Source: Nansenia antarctica (taxonomy: Eukaryota > Chordata > Actinopteri > Argentiniformes > Microstomatidae). Taken from it: a stretch of 64,000 bases of DNA. The position numbers were made by a program, and so were the translations under genes. The stretch is from assembly GCA_963989245.1 (NCBI GenBank), contig OZ022341.1, positions 58,420,592 through 58,484,591 of the forward strand, read 5' to 3'. Positions within the stretch are counted from its first letter, which is position 1. Every line of letters starts with the position of its first letter. Below the pieces are notes generated by a model. It was not told where the DNA came from. It did no database searches and was given only the letters and a program-made list of their open reading frames with translations. Shown in pieces: positions 13,911 to 23,106 of this stretch.

Positions 13911-14383
13911 GTATGAATTTTTCAGATAGGAGGTTGTTCTTCGGACCTCGTTATGTTAATTAGGATAAAGAGTTGAGTTGTATATTTTTTGTATTACATT
14001 GTCGTTAATGAATGAATGTTCTTCCTTCTGAACTCTGTGTTGTTATAATAGAAGTGTGACTCCTGTAATCCAGTATTTCCAGATATTGCAAGATGCCTGT
14101 AATAGAGCTTAGTGTAGAGCTTGTAGTACCAAACAGTGTTGTGCAAATAGTGATGACATCATAGGTACCCCTGAGGCTGGTTTGTCTGACAATGCCCCAC
14201 CAGGATATGAAAAGTCAGGTCTGCAATAAAAAGTTATTAAAACTAGATATTTCAAGTGATTTTTATGATTGTAAAATCAAAAGCAATTTTTAGCAGTTTA
14301 AACCATGTCTCTAGAACATTTAGAAAGTACCGTCCCCATCATTCACCTCCTAGTCATGAGTCCCCATCATGTGATAAAAACAA
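13911..14383. other. Non-coding, unique-looking sequence
   Basis: AT-rich sequence between the palindrome and the first (TG)n tract. I see no coding frame, RNA gene or recognisable transposon end. Confidence 0.6.
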
Positions 14384-14422
14384 GTGTGTGTGTGTGTGTG
14401 TGTATGTGTGTGTGTGTCTGTC

Positions 14423-14500
<78 letters not shown>

Positions 14501-14501
14501 A
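14384..14501. repeat. (TG)n microsatellite
   Basis: About 118 bp of nearly pure TG with a few interruptions (TATG, CTGTCG, GCG). Short predicted frames of alternating Cys/Val or Thr/His here are artefacts of the dinucleotide repeat. Confidence 0.98.
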
Positions 14502-14554
14502 CTTTGACAAACATATACTGTGCATCCACTCATGGAATGCATTGCCCAATATTC

Positions 14555-14558
<4 letters not shown>

Positions 14559-14594
<36 letters not shown>
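14559..14594. repeat. (TG)n microsatellite, second tract
   Basis: A pure TG run of about 35 bp, separated from the first tract by 57 bp of unique sequence. Confidence 0.97.
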
Positions 14595-14595
<1 letters not shown>

Positions 14596-14915
14596 CCAAT
14601 ATATTGTACTGTAAATGCTTGAAGGCAAAGCCAACATTTGTCTAGGGAATAAAATAAAAAAAAGACATTTGTATTCGACAGTAGAATATTGTGAACAAGT
14701 CCAATGGGTTTTGAGCAGATGTCACGAGATGAAAGCGGGACTAGCCGTGGGTAGTTTGCGGGCATGCTTGTGAGCACAGCTGCCCTGGGTTTGGTTGATT
14801 GGGCGCACTAGCCAGTGGATTGGCTGTTGCGCCTTTTAAAAACCCCAGAGTTTTAGGAGAGGGAAAGAGAGAACATGGGGGCTGTATTAGTATGAGTGGG
14901 CATACTGTGTGGACG

Positions 14916-15497
14916 AATATTGCAGCAACGGCTCGCTCCTGCAGATTCTTCCTCTACAACATCAGAAGGATACGACCATTCCTTACCAGAGAGGCAGTGC
15001 AACTCTTGACCCAGGCACTGGTCATCTCCCGCCTGGATTACTGCAATGTACTCCTGGCTGGGCTCCCCGCTTCAGCCATTAGACCTCTGCAGCTCATCCA
15101 GAATGCTGCTGCCCGGCTGGTATTCAACCTCCCCAAATACTCGCAGGTCACCCCTCTCCTTCGCACCTTGCACTGGCTCCCGATAGCAGCTTGCATCAGA
15201 TTCAAGACCCTGGTGCTTGCATACCAGGCAGCTAAAGGGACAGCCCCTGCCTACCTGAAGGAAATGGTAACCCCCCAAACCCCTGACCGCTCACTCCGCT
15301 CCTCCACCTCGGCTGGCCGACTGGCCCCACCTCCTCTACACAGCAGTCGGGCTGCCCGATCACGTCTCTTCACAACACTGGCTCCCCGCTGGTGGAATGA
15401 GCTCCCCACGGCTGTCAGAACGGCAGAGTCACTACCCATCTTCCGTCGTAGACTGAAGACCCATCTCTTCAGGTTACATCTTAACTGCTCCTCCTGA
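14916..15497 (+). pseudogene. L2 LINE reverse transcriptase, C-terminal fragment
   Basis: This open segment of about 193 codons encodes only the region after the RT catalytic core. Typical L2 motifs are present in order: IRRIRPFLTREAVQLL, SRLDYCNVLLAGLP, IQNAAARLVFNLPK, LHWLPIAACIRFKTLVLAYQ, APRWWNELPTAVR and FRRRLKTHLFR just before the stop. The frame stays open 39 codons upstream of this homology, but that part (from 14799) is flanking DNA and does not look like LINE. The catalytic (F/Y)xDD box and the endonuclease domain are missing, so this is a dead 5'-truncated insertion. Confidence 0.88.
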
Positions 15498-15821
15498 GAA
15501 ATCTTCCGACCCTCACCACTACGTCTCCTAAAGACACCCGCTTTCCCCTCTACTGTGTCCCTAAGAACTTCTATTGCCCCCCTTGTACTGTTTCTCAGTT
15601 TCTCCAGTAAAAAAAAAAAGAAAAAAAAGAAGTTTTAGTAGAAGGCGATAGGGAGAAGGTTTTTCCTTCTATCAGTGGCCCCGGGCCCGAGCTAGATTAC
15701 TCTTCCTGCAACGAATGATGGATTGCTGATTCACATGCTTAGTATTCAAATGTATTGATTGTAAGTCGCTTTGGAATAAGGCGTCTGCTAAATGCCAAAA
15801 ATGTAAATGTAAATGTAAATG
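14916..15821 (+). mobile_element. 5'-truncated L2/Maui-type LINE
   Basis: The element starts abruptly in the reverse-transcriptase C-terminal region and runs through a stop codon, a 3' UTR with an A-rich stretch (15609-15630) and the fish L2 tail GTAAGTCGCTTTGGAATAAG, ending in the direct repeat AAATGTAAATGTAAATG. The tail is the classic 3' terminus shared by teleost L2 LINEs and SINEs. Copies of the same tail occur near 28363 and 49905, and a degraded minus-strand copy near 62160. Confidence 0.9.
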
Positions 15822-16700
15822 AATAACCTATATTACAGACAGGAGTTGGAATACCTGTGCGGTGCATTGGCTGCCTGGTCGAGGCACGGAGTGGTGGTTG
15901 CCGACAACAGACTCGCTGGTGGAGCTAAGCCGGCTTGGACCGGCCCCGTGGATGCCGACGGCGGATTCTATACTGGAGCCGAATCGACCGGGATAACAGC
16001 GAGCTCGAGGATTCTCGGAGGCGGAGCCCCGCCAACGCCACAGGCAATAGTGACTCTTTGTTTCTTTTTTTGGTTTGATTTCTTTTGTGGGGTAGCGCTG
16101 AGGAGGAGAGCCTACCCCACTCACCTGACTTTGTTGTCTTGTCCTGTGCATTATTTCCCCTAACCTCCCCACCTAGTCCAGCACCGTAGGTCCCTGGGAA
16201 ATATAGGATAGCGCCACGGGTGGGCACCTATAGGAGTCCTCACGTGTGCAGTGTAGTACCCTTGGGTTTCCGATTGCAGTGCCTTATAGTTATTATATCG
16301 AGTGCAGTGTCCCCTTTGATGATTGCTGTGTCAGATATTGTAGTGTTCTCTCGTTGATGTTTTGCAGTGCCCTTCCCAAGCTACCAGGGTCTAGTGTGAG
16401 TTTTCCCTGTATTCACGGTTGCTGTTATTTTATGCTCCTATAGTATACCCCCTGTGAGGGCTCCTCATTTCCCACATTGCCAGTTTAGGGAGGGGTGGTG
16501 ATTGTGCTGGGGGTGGGTTGGAAGGGTGGATTTTAGAGTCAGTCAATTTCTATAGATTTTAAAGTAAATGTGTACCATGACATTTATAATAAAGATGATT
16601 ATTTGTATGTACTTGTCTTGGTCTTCTGTGTGAGGGTGTGTGTTGGAGAATCACATATTCTGTGCCGGGAAGGTTTAAGGGTGTTCACTCTAAACTGTGA
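15822..16700 (+). repeat. Unclassified repeat-like block with poly(A) signal
   Basis: Directly after the L2 tail the base composition changes to a GC-richer segment, then a T/G-rich segment with AATAAA at 16588-16593 followed about 25 nt later by a GT-rich stretch, as at an RNA 3' end. The block stops near CTGTGACACAGAC (16693-16705). It resembles an LTR or the 3' end of a retroelement, but I could not find TG...CA ends with a target duplication. Short open frames on both strands (15819-16443) show no recognisable domain. Confidence 0.3.
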
Positions 16701-16805
16701 CACAGACATTTTTCATTTTTCATGAACAAAATGATCAGAATCCAGCATCCACCATATACAAGTGTCAGGCAGTGTGACTTATTGCATGTTATTCATAGTT
16801 TTCAG

Positions 16806-17164
16806 TCACTTGACTGGCACGAAGCCCTGGAGGGTAAAACATAGTGGAAACTCTGTAGAACTGCAGCACCAACCTGTCATTTTCCCACCTGTTTCAAGCA
16901 ACGATTATTTAGATCACCTCTCAAAAGAAGAAAAACAAAGATATGAACAAACTACACATTTTGGGCACTTGTGATCCATATACAGCACCCACCGCAGTAT
17001 TTCAATCACTAAAAACAGCGAAGTCGCTGCCAGAGCTCCAGTTCGGTGATGTCTACATATATCTTGTGGAGAATCCTTCCCCTTACACTGCGGCCAGGAT
17101 GAAAGCGTAAAAAAGTACAGACAGTTATCTGTTTTTTCGATCTGGATGGGTCAATAATGCTAAC
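16806..17164 (+). pseudogene. Coding fragment of a SWIM/YqaJ-type transposon protein
   Basis: After an acceptor-like TTTTCAG, the frame encodes GTKPWRVKHSGNSVELQHQP and then SKEEKQRYEQTTHFG. One frameshift after THFG (near 16968) leads to TCDPYTAPTAVFQSLKTAKS, LPELQFGDVYIYLVENPSPY and, past an in-frame TAA at 17107, KSTDSYLFFRSGWVNN. It stops at a possible donor (AAC|GTTAGC, 17164/17165). The pattern LPxLQxxDVYxYL ... MKAYKSxxxYxxFxSGWV is what I recall from multi-copy fish proteins that continue into SWIM zinc-finger and YqaJ nuclease domains; that assignment rests on memory of the family. The frameshift and stop make it a pseudogene. It converges with the THAP exon 141 bp downstream. Confidence 0.6.
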
Positions 17165-17304
17165 GTTAGCTAGCTAGCTAAAGGACGGACACAACCAACT
17201 CCAAGCTGCTATCGTCCACAAAAACAAACCATGTCAGAACGATTATGCAAAGATAATGACTAAAAATAGAATAATTTAAATAATCAGTGTTTAGTTGAGC
17301 TTAC

Positions 17305-17509
17305 CTTTGAAATGTTCGCTGCAGAGACGTGTGTTCTTTGATGGGTGCCATTCTTTGCCCTCCACAGGGACTGAGGCACGTCTAATAGCACAAATCCACA
17401 ATCTTGTCCTCTCTGGGTTTTCTTTTTCTGACGGAATTCTGTAGAAGCACAACCCAGGGTCGTCTCCTCATCGGTTAGTGCACCCGATTGCACAGCAACT
17501 ATCCAGCAT
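17305..17509 (-). pseudogene. THAP-domain first exon with one in-frame stop
   Basis: Read on the minus strand from ATG at 17509, the frame gives MLDSCCAIGCTNR, a TGA, then FYRIPSEKENPERTRLWICA, WHPSKNTRLCSEHF and a clean splice donor (AAAG|GTAAGC, boundary 17305/17304). The C-x4-C ... W ... CSEHF layout matches the C2CH zinc-binding THAP domain, a DNA-binding fold used by P-element-like transposases and by domesticated proteins. Start codon, zinc ligands and donor are intact; the TGA (about 13 codons in) is the only lesion seen, so decay looks recent, or the stop could be a sequencing or allelic difference. No downstream exons were recognised in the 140 bp before the opposite-strand fragment begins. 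Confidence 0.75.
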
Positions 17510-17576
17510 TTTACTAACTACTTGGTAAAACCTGATAAAATAGCTGGCGGGCATCGGAATAAATATTTGTTTTGCC

Positions 17577-17680
17577 CGCCAGGTGGGCGTTCCTATAAGA
17601 ATTTGACGTCACGTGAAAACTATGAATTGACAAACTAATGTGATTGGAGAATTCATCATTGGCTGTGTATAAATAAAGCT
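17577..17680. promoter_or_regulatory. Promoter-like block: CRE/E-box, CCAAT, TATA
   Basis: A full palindromic cAMP response element TGACGTCA (17604-17611) overlaps an E-box CACGTG (17610-17615). They lie about 95 bp upstream of the minus-strand THAP start codon. On the plus strand the same block continues with an inverted CCAAT box (ATTGG, 17658-17662) and TATAAATA (17668-17675), giving CRE, CCAAT and TATA in normal plus-strand order and spacing. It could serve a divergent pair: the THAP exon leftwards, and a plus-strand transcript starting near 17700 rightwards. Confidence 0.45.
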
Positions 17681-17750
17681 CCTTGTTGGTTTGTTTGAAT
17701 GCGGGTGCTGTTAGAGCAAATTAAAGAAAGGCAGCCTGTTTTGTTTCAAG

Positions 17751-18074
17751 ATGCATAAGAAAAATATATTTAATGTTTTCCTCTATAGAAGGAGAAAGAC
17801 GCATCTGAACGGTCAAAGTTTCTCTCAAAGTGTCGATCATTCATTACACTTCAGTATTTATGCCCTCAGGCACCCTCAGGTAACACGTCCGCCCTCAGGT
17901 CTAGGCCAATCATTTACAAGGGGTGTGGATTTGTACATTGAGGAAGATGATGGGGATGAAGGTAAGGGGGGAATCTGGCCCTCCCTTCCTTACAGTATAA
18001 CAACGGTGAAGAGTGATGGCCCCAGGGTGAACAATGCAGGGCAATCACTCTGGTGTGACTCAGCATTGTCTTGA
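17751..18074 (+). CDS. 107-codon open frame of unknown status
   Basis: This frame begins about 80 bp downstream of a TATA box and in the orientation that box would drive. The product is basic at the N-terminus (HKKN, YRRRKTH) and has an acidic patch EEDDGDEGKGG, but no recognised domain, signal peptide or membrane segment. Only the promoter context raises it above chance. The end of the frame (near 17990-18074) looks like ordinary intergenic sequence. I would not call it a gene without transcript evidence. Confidence 0.15.
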   Translation: MHKKNIFNVFLYRRRKTHLNGQSFSQSVDHSLHFSIYALRHPQVTRPPSGLGQSFTRGVDLYIEEDDGDEGKGGIWPSLPYSITTVKSDGPRVNNAGQSLWCDSALS

Positions 18075-18242
18075 GTTTCCTAGGGTCAAAGACAGACTAT
18101 GGAATACAAAAGGGTAATTGCATAATGTATGGCAAAGAAGACAAGTAGAGAAAACAGGTTTCTTTGTGTGCTTACAACAGGAAATCAGTTTCTATAGCTT
18201 GCTCTAGACAGTCAATTTACTGTTGTGAAGTTTGAATCTTAA

Positions 18243-18317
18243 ATGAATGAATGAATGGACTTTATTGTCATTGCTACAGTACAGGTACCAAACAACGAAA
18301 TTTAGGAGGGGTGGCAT
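18243..18317 (-). mobile_element. Rex1/CR1-like LINE, 3'-end fragment
   Basis: About 75 bp from the (TGAA)n tail through ACTTTATTGTCATTGCTACA to GAGGGGTGGC matches, with few differences, the 3' end of the longer LINE copy at 56918-57976. Only the extreme 3' terminus inserted here. Confidence 0.75.
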
Positions 18318-19879
18318 GTAGAAAAATGTCTTATTACATATAATAATTGTCTCCTACAGTGCCCACATGGCATGGGGTCCTGAGTCATGGAGGAGTCTTT
18401 AGCAGATAGCATGTTTGGTGAGAGCAAGATGGCCTCCTGGGCTGCAGCACTTCCTGTGCCCATTTTTTCCGTTTGGTATGTGCTGTGGTTTTAACTAGCA
18501 TGGTTTTTAACATAAAACGAGAAATATACAGATATTTAAACAAAGTACGGAACTGTATGGAGAATGCTAAATGGGTGTAATGTGAATAATGTTTGTGGAA
18601 ATGGAAACCATTTTTGTTGCCTCTACTTCACGATACCTGCTCAACCCATACCCTAGAACCTGTCACATTTTGCCACCTTGTAAGACTAACATTTATGAAC
18701 AATAAATTTATTTTGGGCTGTAAATGTTTTGTCATTACGTAATCTTCACATCCAATTCACTATCTTTTGCTGACTGAATGCCTTATGACTCAACTCTTTT
18801 ACTGGAAATGTTCATGTGCTTCAGGCTGTCACATTCAGTATGTGTTTTGCTATCTAGCTCTACATTATATTGCTATAGCAGGTGTGGAATGACCACTGTA
18901 TTCTATTGGGTGGAGAATGTCACCAGGGGTAAAGCAGATTGCAGATGTTGACTTTAATGATGGGAACTCTTTTGTCGTGTTGGTTTAGGGTGAACAATTG
19001 CAAAATAATGTTATATCCAGCATTACAATATGTTTTTTATGATTTTGAAACATGTGTATCTGTTAAATAATTATTTAAATGTATGGTAATGTTGAATCAC
19101 ACAAACTCTGCTGCTTTATATTTTCAATATAATCATAATGTAACATTATATATCTACAGTCAATATTAAACATTTAGATACAGAATACTCTGCAGCAAAC
19201 TGCATTCAAAGGTTTGTCCTGCCCATCTGAGACAGTTTAAGGAAATTGGCTTTAGTAATCTGGTTATCGCTAGGATGTGAAATGTTTTCAAAAGGACATG
19301 TGAGTTATATTTTCTTCATTGTTTCTTTTATCAGTCACCTCTGTCCGCCCAAGGATGCTTTCATTTCATCTCATTCAGGACAGAATGTTTAAATGTTGTC
19401 CAGGTGCTGGTTTTGCCATATTGTACCGTTTCCTGGTTGAATATTGAAGGTCCAGTTTGAGTAGTCCCTTGTGTGAACTGCTTATATTTCTCACAGTGTT
19501 ATCCATGTGGTTTGGTCATTTCTACAGTGGTGCTTAAGAGGTACTCAAAGGGTCCACATGGTCCATCAACCTTGATTTTCCCATTCCCTGGCATTACTTT
19601 ATTACCTTCAACATCAAAGACAGGAGCCATTTTTCATCCAAGGATCACTCATTATCAAACCTTAGAGGAAGACACTATGAAGACGTTTAAGAGCTTCACC
19701 AGACACAATGCCACATTTTCTGACCTTTCATGAGTGTTCAGAGCTTAAGGTTCAACAAGCTTTTAGTCAACATCCAACACACACATTTTTTTTAATTATG
19801 GACTTTCCAGGTGACCTTAACATCAGCAAAACAGTCTCTCCACTTGGAGCCTTAATATCTCAAGGACATTCTGAGCTGA
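18318..19879. other. Non-coding, unique-looking AT-rich DNA
   Basis: No supported exon, RNA gene or element end was found. Open frames of 80-86 codons near 19473-19953 have no recognisable domain. Confidence 0.6.
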
Positions 19880-20645
19880 AGATGATAATAATAATAATAA
19901 CTTTTATTTGTATAGCACTTTTCCTGCAAACCTTGCAGCTCAAAGTGCTTTAATCAGTATAACCATAATTTAATTATTTAGTAATTTAAAGGCAATATTA
20001 AAAAGATTTAAAGGGCTCTGCACACAGCGTGCGATTTCTGTTGCGAGTCAACATTCCATTTTGAAGTTTGAATGGAAGTCTATGAGAACATCGCATCTCA
20101 ACACACACGGCCCCGATTTTATTCGCATGGCGAAAATTCGATTCCATTCATTTTGAATGGGAAAAAGCACAAATTTGACAGTGCGACAAAACTCGCACGC
20201 CGTGTGCTTTGTCCCATTCAAAATGAATGGAATCGAATTTTCGCCGTGCGATTAAAATCGGGGCTGTGTGTGTTGAGATGCGATATTCTCATAGACTTCC
20301 ATTCAAACTTCAAAATGGAATGTTGACGCGCAACAGAAATCGCACGCTGTGTGCATTGCCCTTTAGTCCTGACTTTAAAATATTTACAGAGGTTGCATCC
20401 CTTATGTAAACTGGCAGTGCATTCCACAATTTGGGTGCATAAAATGAGAATGCAGCCTCACCAAATCTCTTCTTTTGTACATGTGGTACATAGAGAAAGC
20501 CAGCGTCAGAAGACCTGAGAGCTCTATTGGGCTGTTATACTAGCAAAAGGTCTTACAGATATTCTGGTGCTGTGCCAGTGAGAGTGATGACTGAGAGTGA
20601 TGAAAACATTCAAACCAAGGCCAAGACTTTAAACTCCAACAAATA
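19880..20645 (-). mobile_element. CR1/L2-group LINE remnant split by a MITE
   Basis: The (AAT)n tail at 19882-19898 is followed by the tail motif CTTTTATTTGTATAGCACTT and, beyond an inserted 353-bp MITE, by minus-strand coding remnants that read ALRSSDAGFLYVPHVQKKRF and FSFYAPKLWNALPVYIRDAT. This is the usual C-terminal signature of fish LINE reverse transcriptases. Stops precede these blocks (between APEYL and DLL and again before PNRALRSS). Apart from the insertion, the two sides join smoothly. Confidence 0.75.
20011..20363. mobile_element. 353-bp foldback MITE, TA target duplication
   Basis: The two halves are inverted copies of one another over nearly their whole length: about 160-bp arms (20011 to ~20171 and ~20204 to 20363) with a short centre. 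Outer termini are AAGGGCTCTGCACACAGCG on the left and AAGGGCAATGCACACAGCG read inward from the right. TA lies immediately outside both ends (20009-20010, 20364-20365), suggesting a Tc1/mariner-type mobiliser, although TA alone is weak evidence. It interrupts a LINE 3' UTR, which independently defines both ends. There is no coding capacity. Confidence 0.88.
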
Positions 20646-20671
20646 AAGTTGATTTGCACTTGAGACATTTA

Positions 20672-20796
20672 GGGCCAGTTTCACAGACAAGGCGTAAGCC
20701 TAATCCTGGACTAAAAAGCATCTTCAATGAAGATTTTACATTGAAAGTGTGATTTAGTCCAGGACTAGGCTTAAGCCTTGTCTGTGAAACCGGCCC
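20672..20796. mobile_element. 125-bp Harbinger-type MITE, TTA duplication
   Basis: Terminal inverted repeats of about 44 bp begin GGGCCAGTTTCACAGACAAG on the left and GGGCCGGTTTCACAGACAAG from the right, around a ~36-bp core. The trinucleotide TTA flanks both sides (20669-20671, 20797-20799). A 3-bp TTA/TAA duplication with GGGCC termini fits PIF/Harbinger non-autonomous elements. Confidence 0.88.
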
Positions 20797-20799
20797 TTA

Positions 20800-22469
20800 G
20801 ACTTTTAGTTGTGCATAAGATTTTTTTTTTTAAAGGAAAAACTGAAATCGTGTAGATTAGTGGAGTTTTACTTATTTGGATTCTACTGCAGGCTGTTGCA
20901 GACTGTAAGCTCTCATTACTAATGAAAGTACCCAGAGAGAGAGGTCCGGAGACATACATTTGTTCGTTGACGTTAGTGTAACAGTGTAATCATTTAATGT
21001 TGAATGTTTTAGTGTGTTTAGTCAGGACTTAAGAACGATTAGAACACCACTTTTGTAGTTTAAAGAGCTTACAGTATACTGTATAACAATGTTAATGCAT
21101 ACGTCACATGTTGGACATGACTGATAATTGTAATAAGTAATTGTACACCAAAACGTAACTTCACATGTGAAGTTCCAATGCTTGAAAACAAGTAAAACAT
21201 TCGTTGGCTCTTATTGCTCCACCATGCAAACCACATTGAAAACAAATATTGATGTTGCCTCCTGGGTTATAACAAGCAATCAAGTTACACACATTGTTGC
21301 AAATGTCTGTAACTGGGACCAATTTGTCTGTCTCCCTGCTTGTGGATCTTGTGTCTTATTATCAATCAGACACACATGCTGCTTTAGCCTGCATTCTGTA
21401 CACACACAGGTGGAGAACAATAATGTCTAAGACTGACATTAGCAGAGTTGTTTTATTATAAAGTGTCACTGTGTACCCGTTGACCTCCATTGGGAGGACA
21501 AGGGTTAAACATTTAAAACTACATTTATTTTTTATTCTTTACTCTTACTCTTACTCTCTTTTTTACTCTCAAATGTTATGTACTGTATCCATTACAAGGC
21601 TGCCAAGATAAGCCACACTGGTATTATTTTATGACAAAAATAATACCCAAAAACGTATTTTCACAAAACTGCCTCGCATGACCCTAGCCAGACCTTTTTA
21701 ATTGGCTCCTGCCCTGCTAGGCTTGTCTGCAGACACTCTGTATCCTCTCCATCACCAAGCAGTAAAGATTAGGCCTCAGAAAGCGCATACTTTAAGGAGC
21801 TTCTTCCCTAAGCTTTTTTGTCTTGATGTCCAAAATATTTATAGGATGAGTGTCTAAAGAGGACAGGAGGGAGGATTATTCCAACAGTCCACAAGGTAAC
21901 CAAGGTACATCAACCAGGAATGTTATAAGTTAACAAGCCCAATATGTACTTAAATCACTTAAATCTGAATGATTTATGGTAGATTGGGTCATTTGACTCA
22001 CCAATAACTCATTTACACACCATAACAAAGTCAACCAGAGATTCAGATTTTCCCCTCCGTGTTTCCTGTTGTTCCCAAGAACCCAAAAGTCCCAGACCTT
22101 TCACTGAGATTGTTTCCTATTAAAATGTCAACATCATACCAAGGACCCAGGAGTTAGGCAGCCCACCGTTGACAGCGTAGCTGGGTAACTTTAGGACACA
22201 GGAGCTTTTAGGCAGCCTCTGGAGTGCCACTTCTATATCAAGCCCCAAGATAATTCAAGTAGCATTTGCTAGCGGAGCTTGTCGTTTGGTGAATGAACTT
22301 GTCTGCAATGGTTAGCGTGCTTGAATGTTTCAGGCATTAACCCAGTTCTACTAAGCAACGAGCAACTAAGCATTCGCCTTGTGCTGACTCTGGGCAAGCG
22401 TGAAGAAACCGGGTTTAAACCTAGTAGCTCTCGGTAGTGTCCAGAGACTGCCACTGTTTTAGGGCCATT
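20800..22469. other. Non-coding DNA without recognised features
   Basis: The only local features are a pyrimidine-rich patch (ACTCTTACTCTTACTC, near 21540) and a box-B-like GGGTTTAAACC near 22408, which has no box A at tRNA spacing. Open frames here (21167-21430, 22269-22454) show no domain. Confidence 0.55.
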
Positions 22470-22500
22470 CAGTTTAGTTTAGTTTAGTTTAGTTTAGTTT
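22470..22500. repeat. (TTTAG)n microsatellite
   Basis: Six tandem copies of the pentamer TTTAG. Confidence 0.95.
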
Positions 22501-22599
22501 TGTTACAAGGGCTGTCTTATTAGTATTACTTTGGCGCTAAGTCTAGGTTTAGGTATTGGTATAGGACTGGCTTGCGTGCTGTGCGTTTATGTGTTTTAA

Positions 22600-22746
22600 A
22601 TGGACTGCACTTATATAGCACCTTTATCCAAAGCGCTTTACAATGGCCTCTCATTCACACATTCACACACACATTCACACACCAATGGCGGCAAGCTACC
22701 ATGCAAGGCGCCGGCCCGCTCACTGGGAGCAATTTGGGGTTCAGTG
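22600..22746 (-). mobile_element. Non-LTR element tail, left part, interrupted by a hAT
   Basis: TGCACTTATATAGCACCTTT and CCAAAGCGCTTTACAATGG are the reversed 3' terminus of a common fish non-LTR element. It continues with GAGCAATTTGGGGTTCAGTG up to 22746. The matching continuation, GTTCAGTGTCTTGCCCAAGG, is found only at 30737 onward. The two parts are separated by a hAT-bounded insertion that duplicated GTTCAGTG. Confidence 0.8.
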
Positions 22747-22861
22747 CAGTGGCGGCTGGTGCTAAACATTTTGGGTGGGGCACAGGTTATGGGGGCATGC
22801 TCCACGGGGAAGAATATCAACTTTAAAATCTGGATTTACAGTCGATTTTAGCATGAGAATA

Positions 22862-23106
22862 GCTCTACCCCCCTGTACAGACCTCTCCATCCCCTCTACC
22901 CCCCTGTACAGACCTCTTCATCCCCTCTACCCTCCTGTACAGACCTCTTCATCCCCTCTACCCACCTCTACAGACCTCTTCATCCCCTCTACCCCCCTGT
23001 ACAGACCTCTTCATCCCCTCTACCCACCTCTACAGACCTCTTCATCCCCTCTACCCACCTCTACAGACCTCTCCATCCCCTCTACCCCCCTGTACAGACC
23101 TCTCCA
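22862..23106 (+). repeat. 31-bp minisatellite, left block (8 copies)
   Basis: Eight tandem units of consensus TACAGACCTCTTCATCCCC followed by TCTACCCCCCTG (31 bp), varying mainly at CCCCTG/CACCTC. The frames it opens encode only repeats such as YRPLHPLYPP, not a protein. It is the same array as 24826-25128, split by a LINE. Confidence 0.95.

Noticed and set aside
14256..14622. Open frames of alternating Cys/Val and Thr/His on both strands
   Set aside because: They are translations of (TG)n; the same holds at 29793-30041, 59044-59411 and 60218-60620.
22269..22454. tRNA-derived SINE suggested by TGGTTAGCGTGC and GGGTTTAAACC
   Set aside because: The boxes are about 100 bp apart, too far for a tRNA-type promoter, and no tail or duplication was found.
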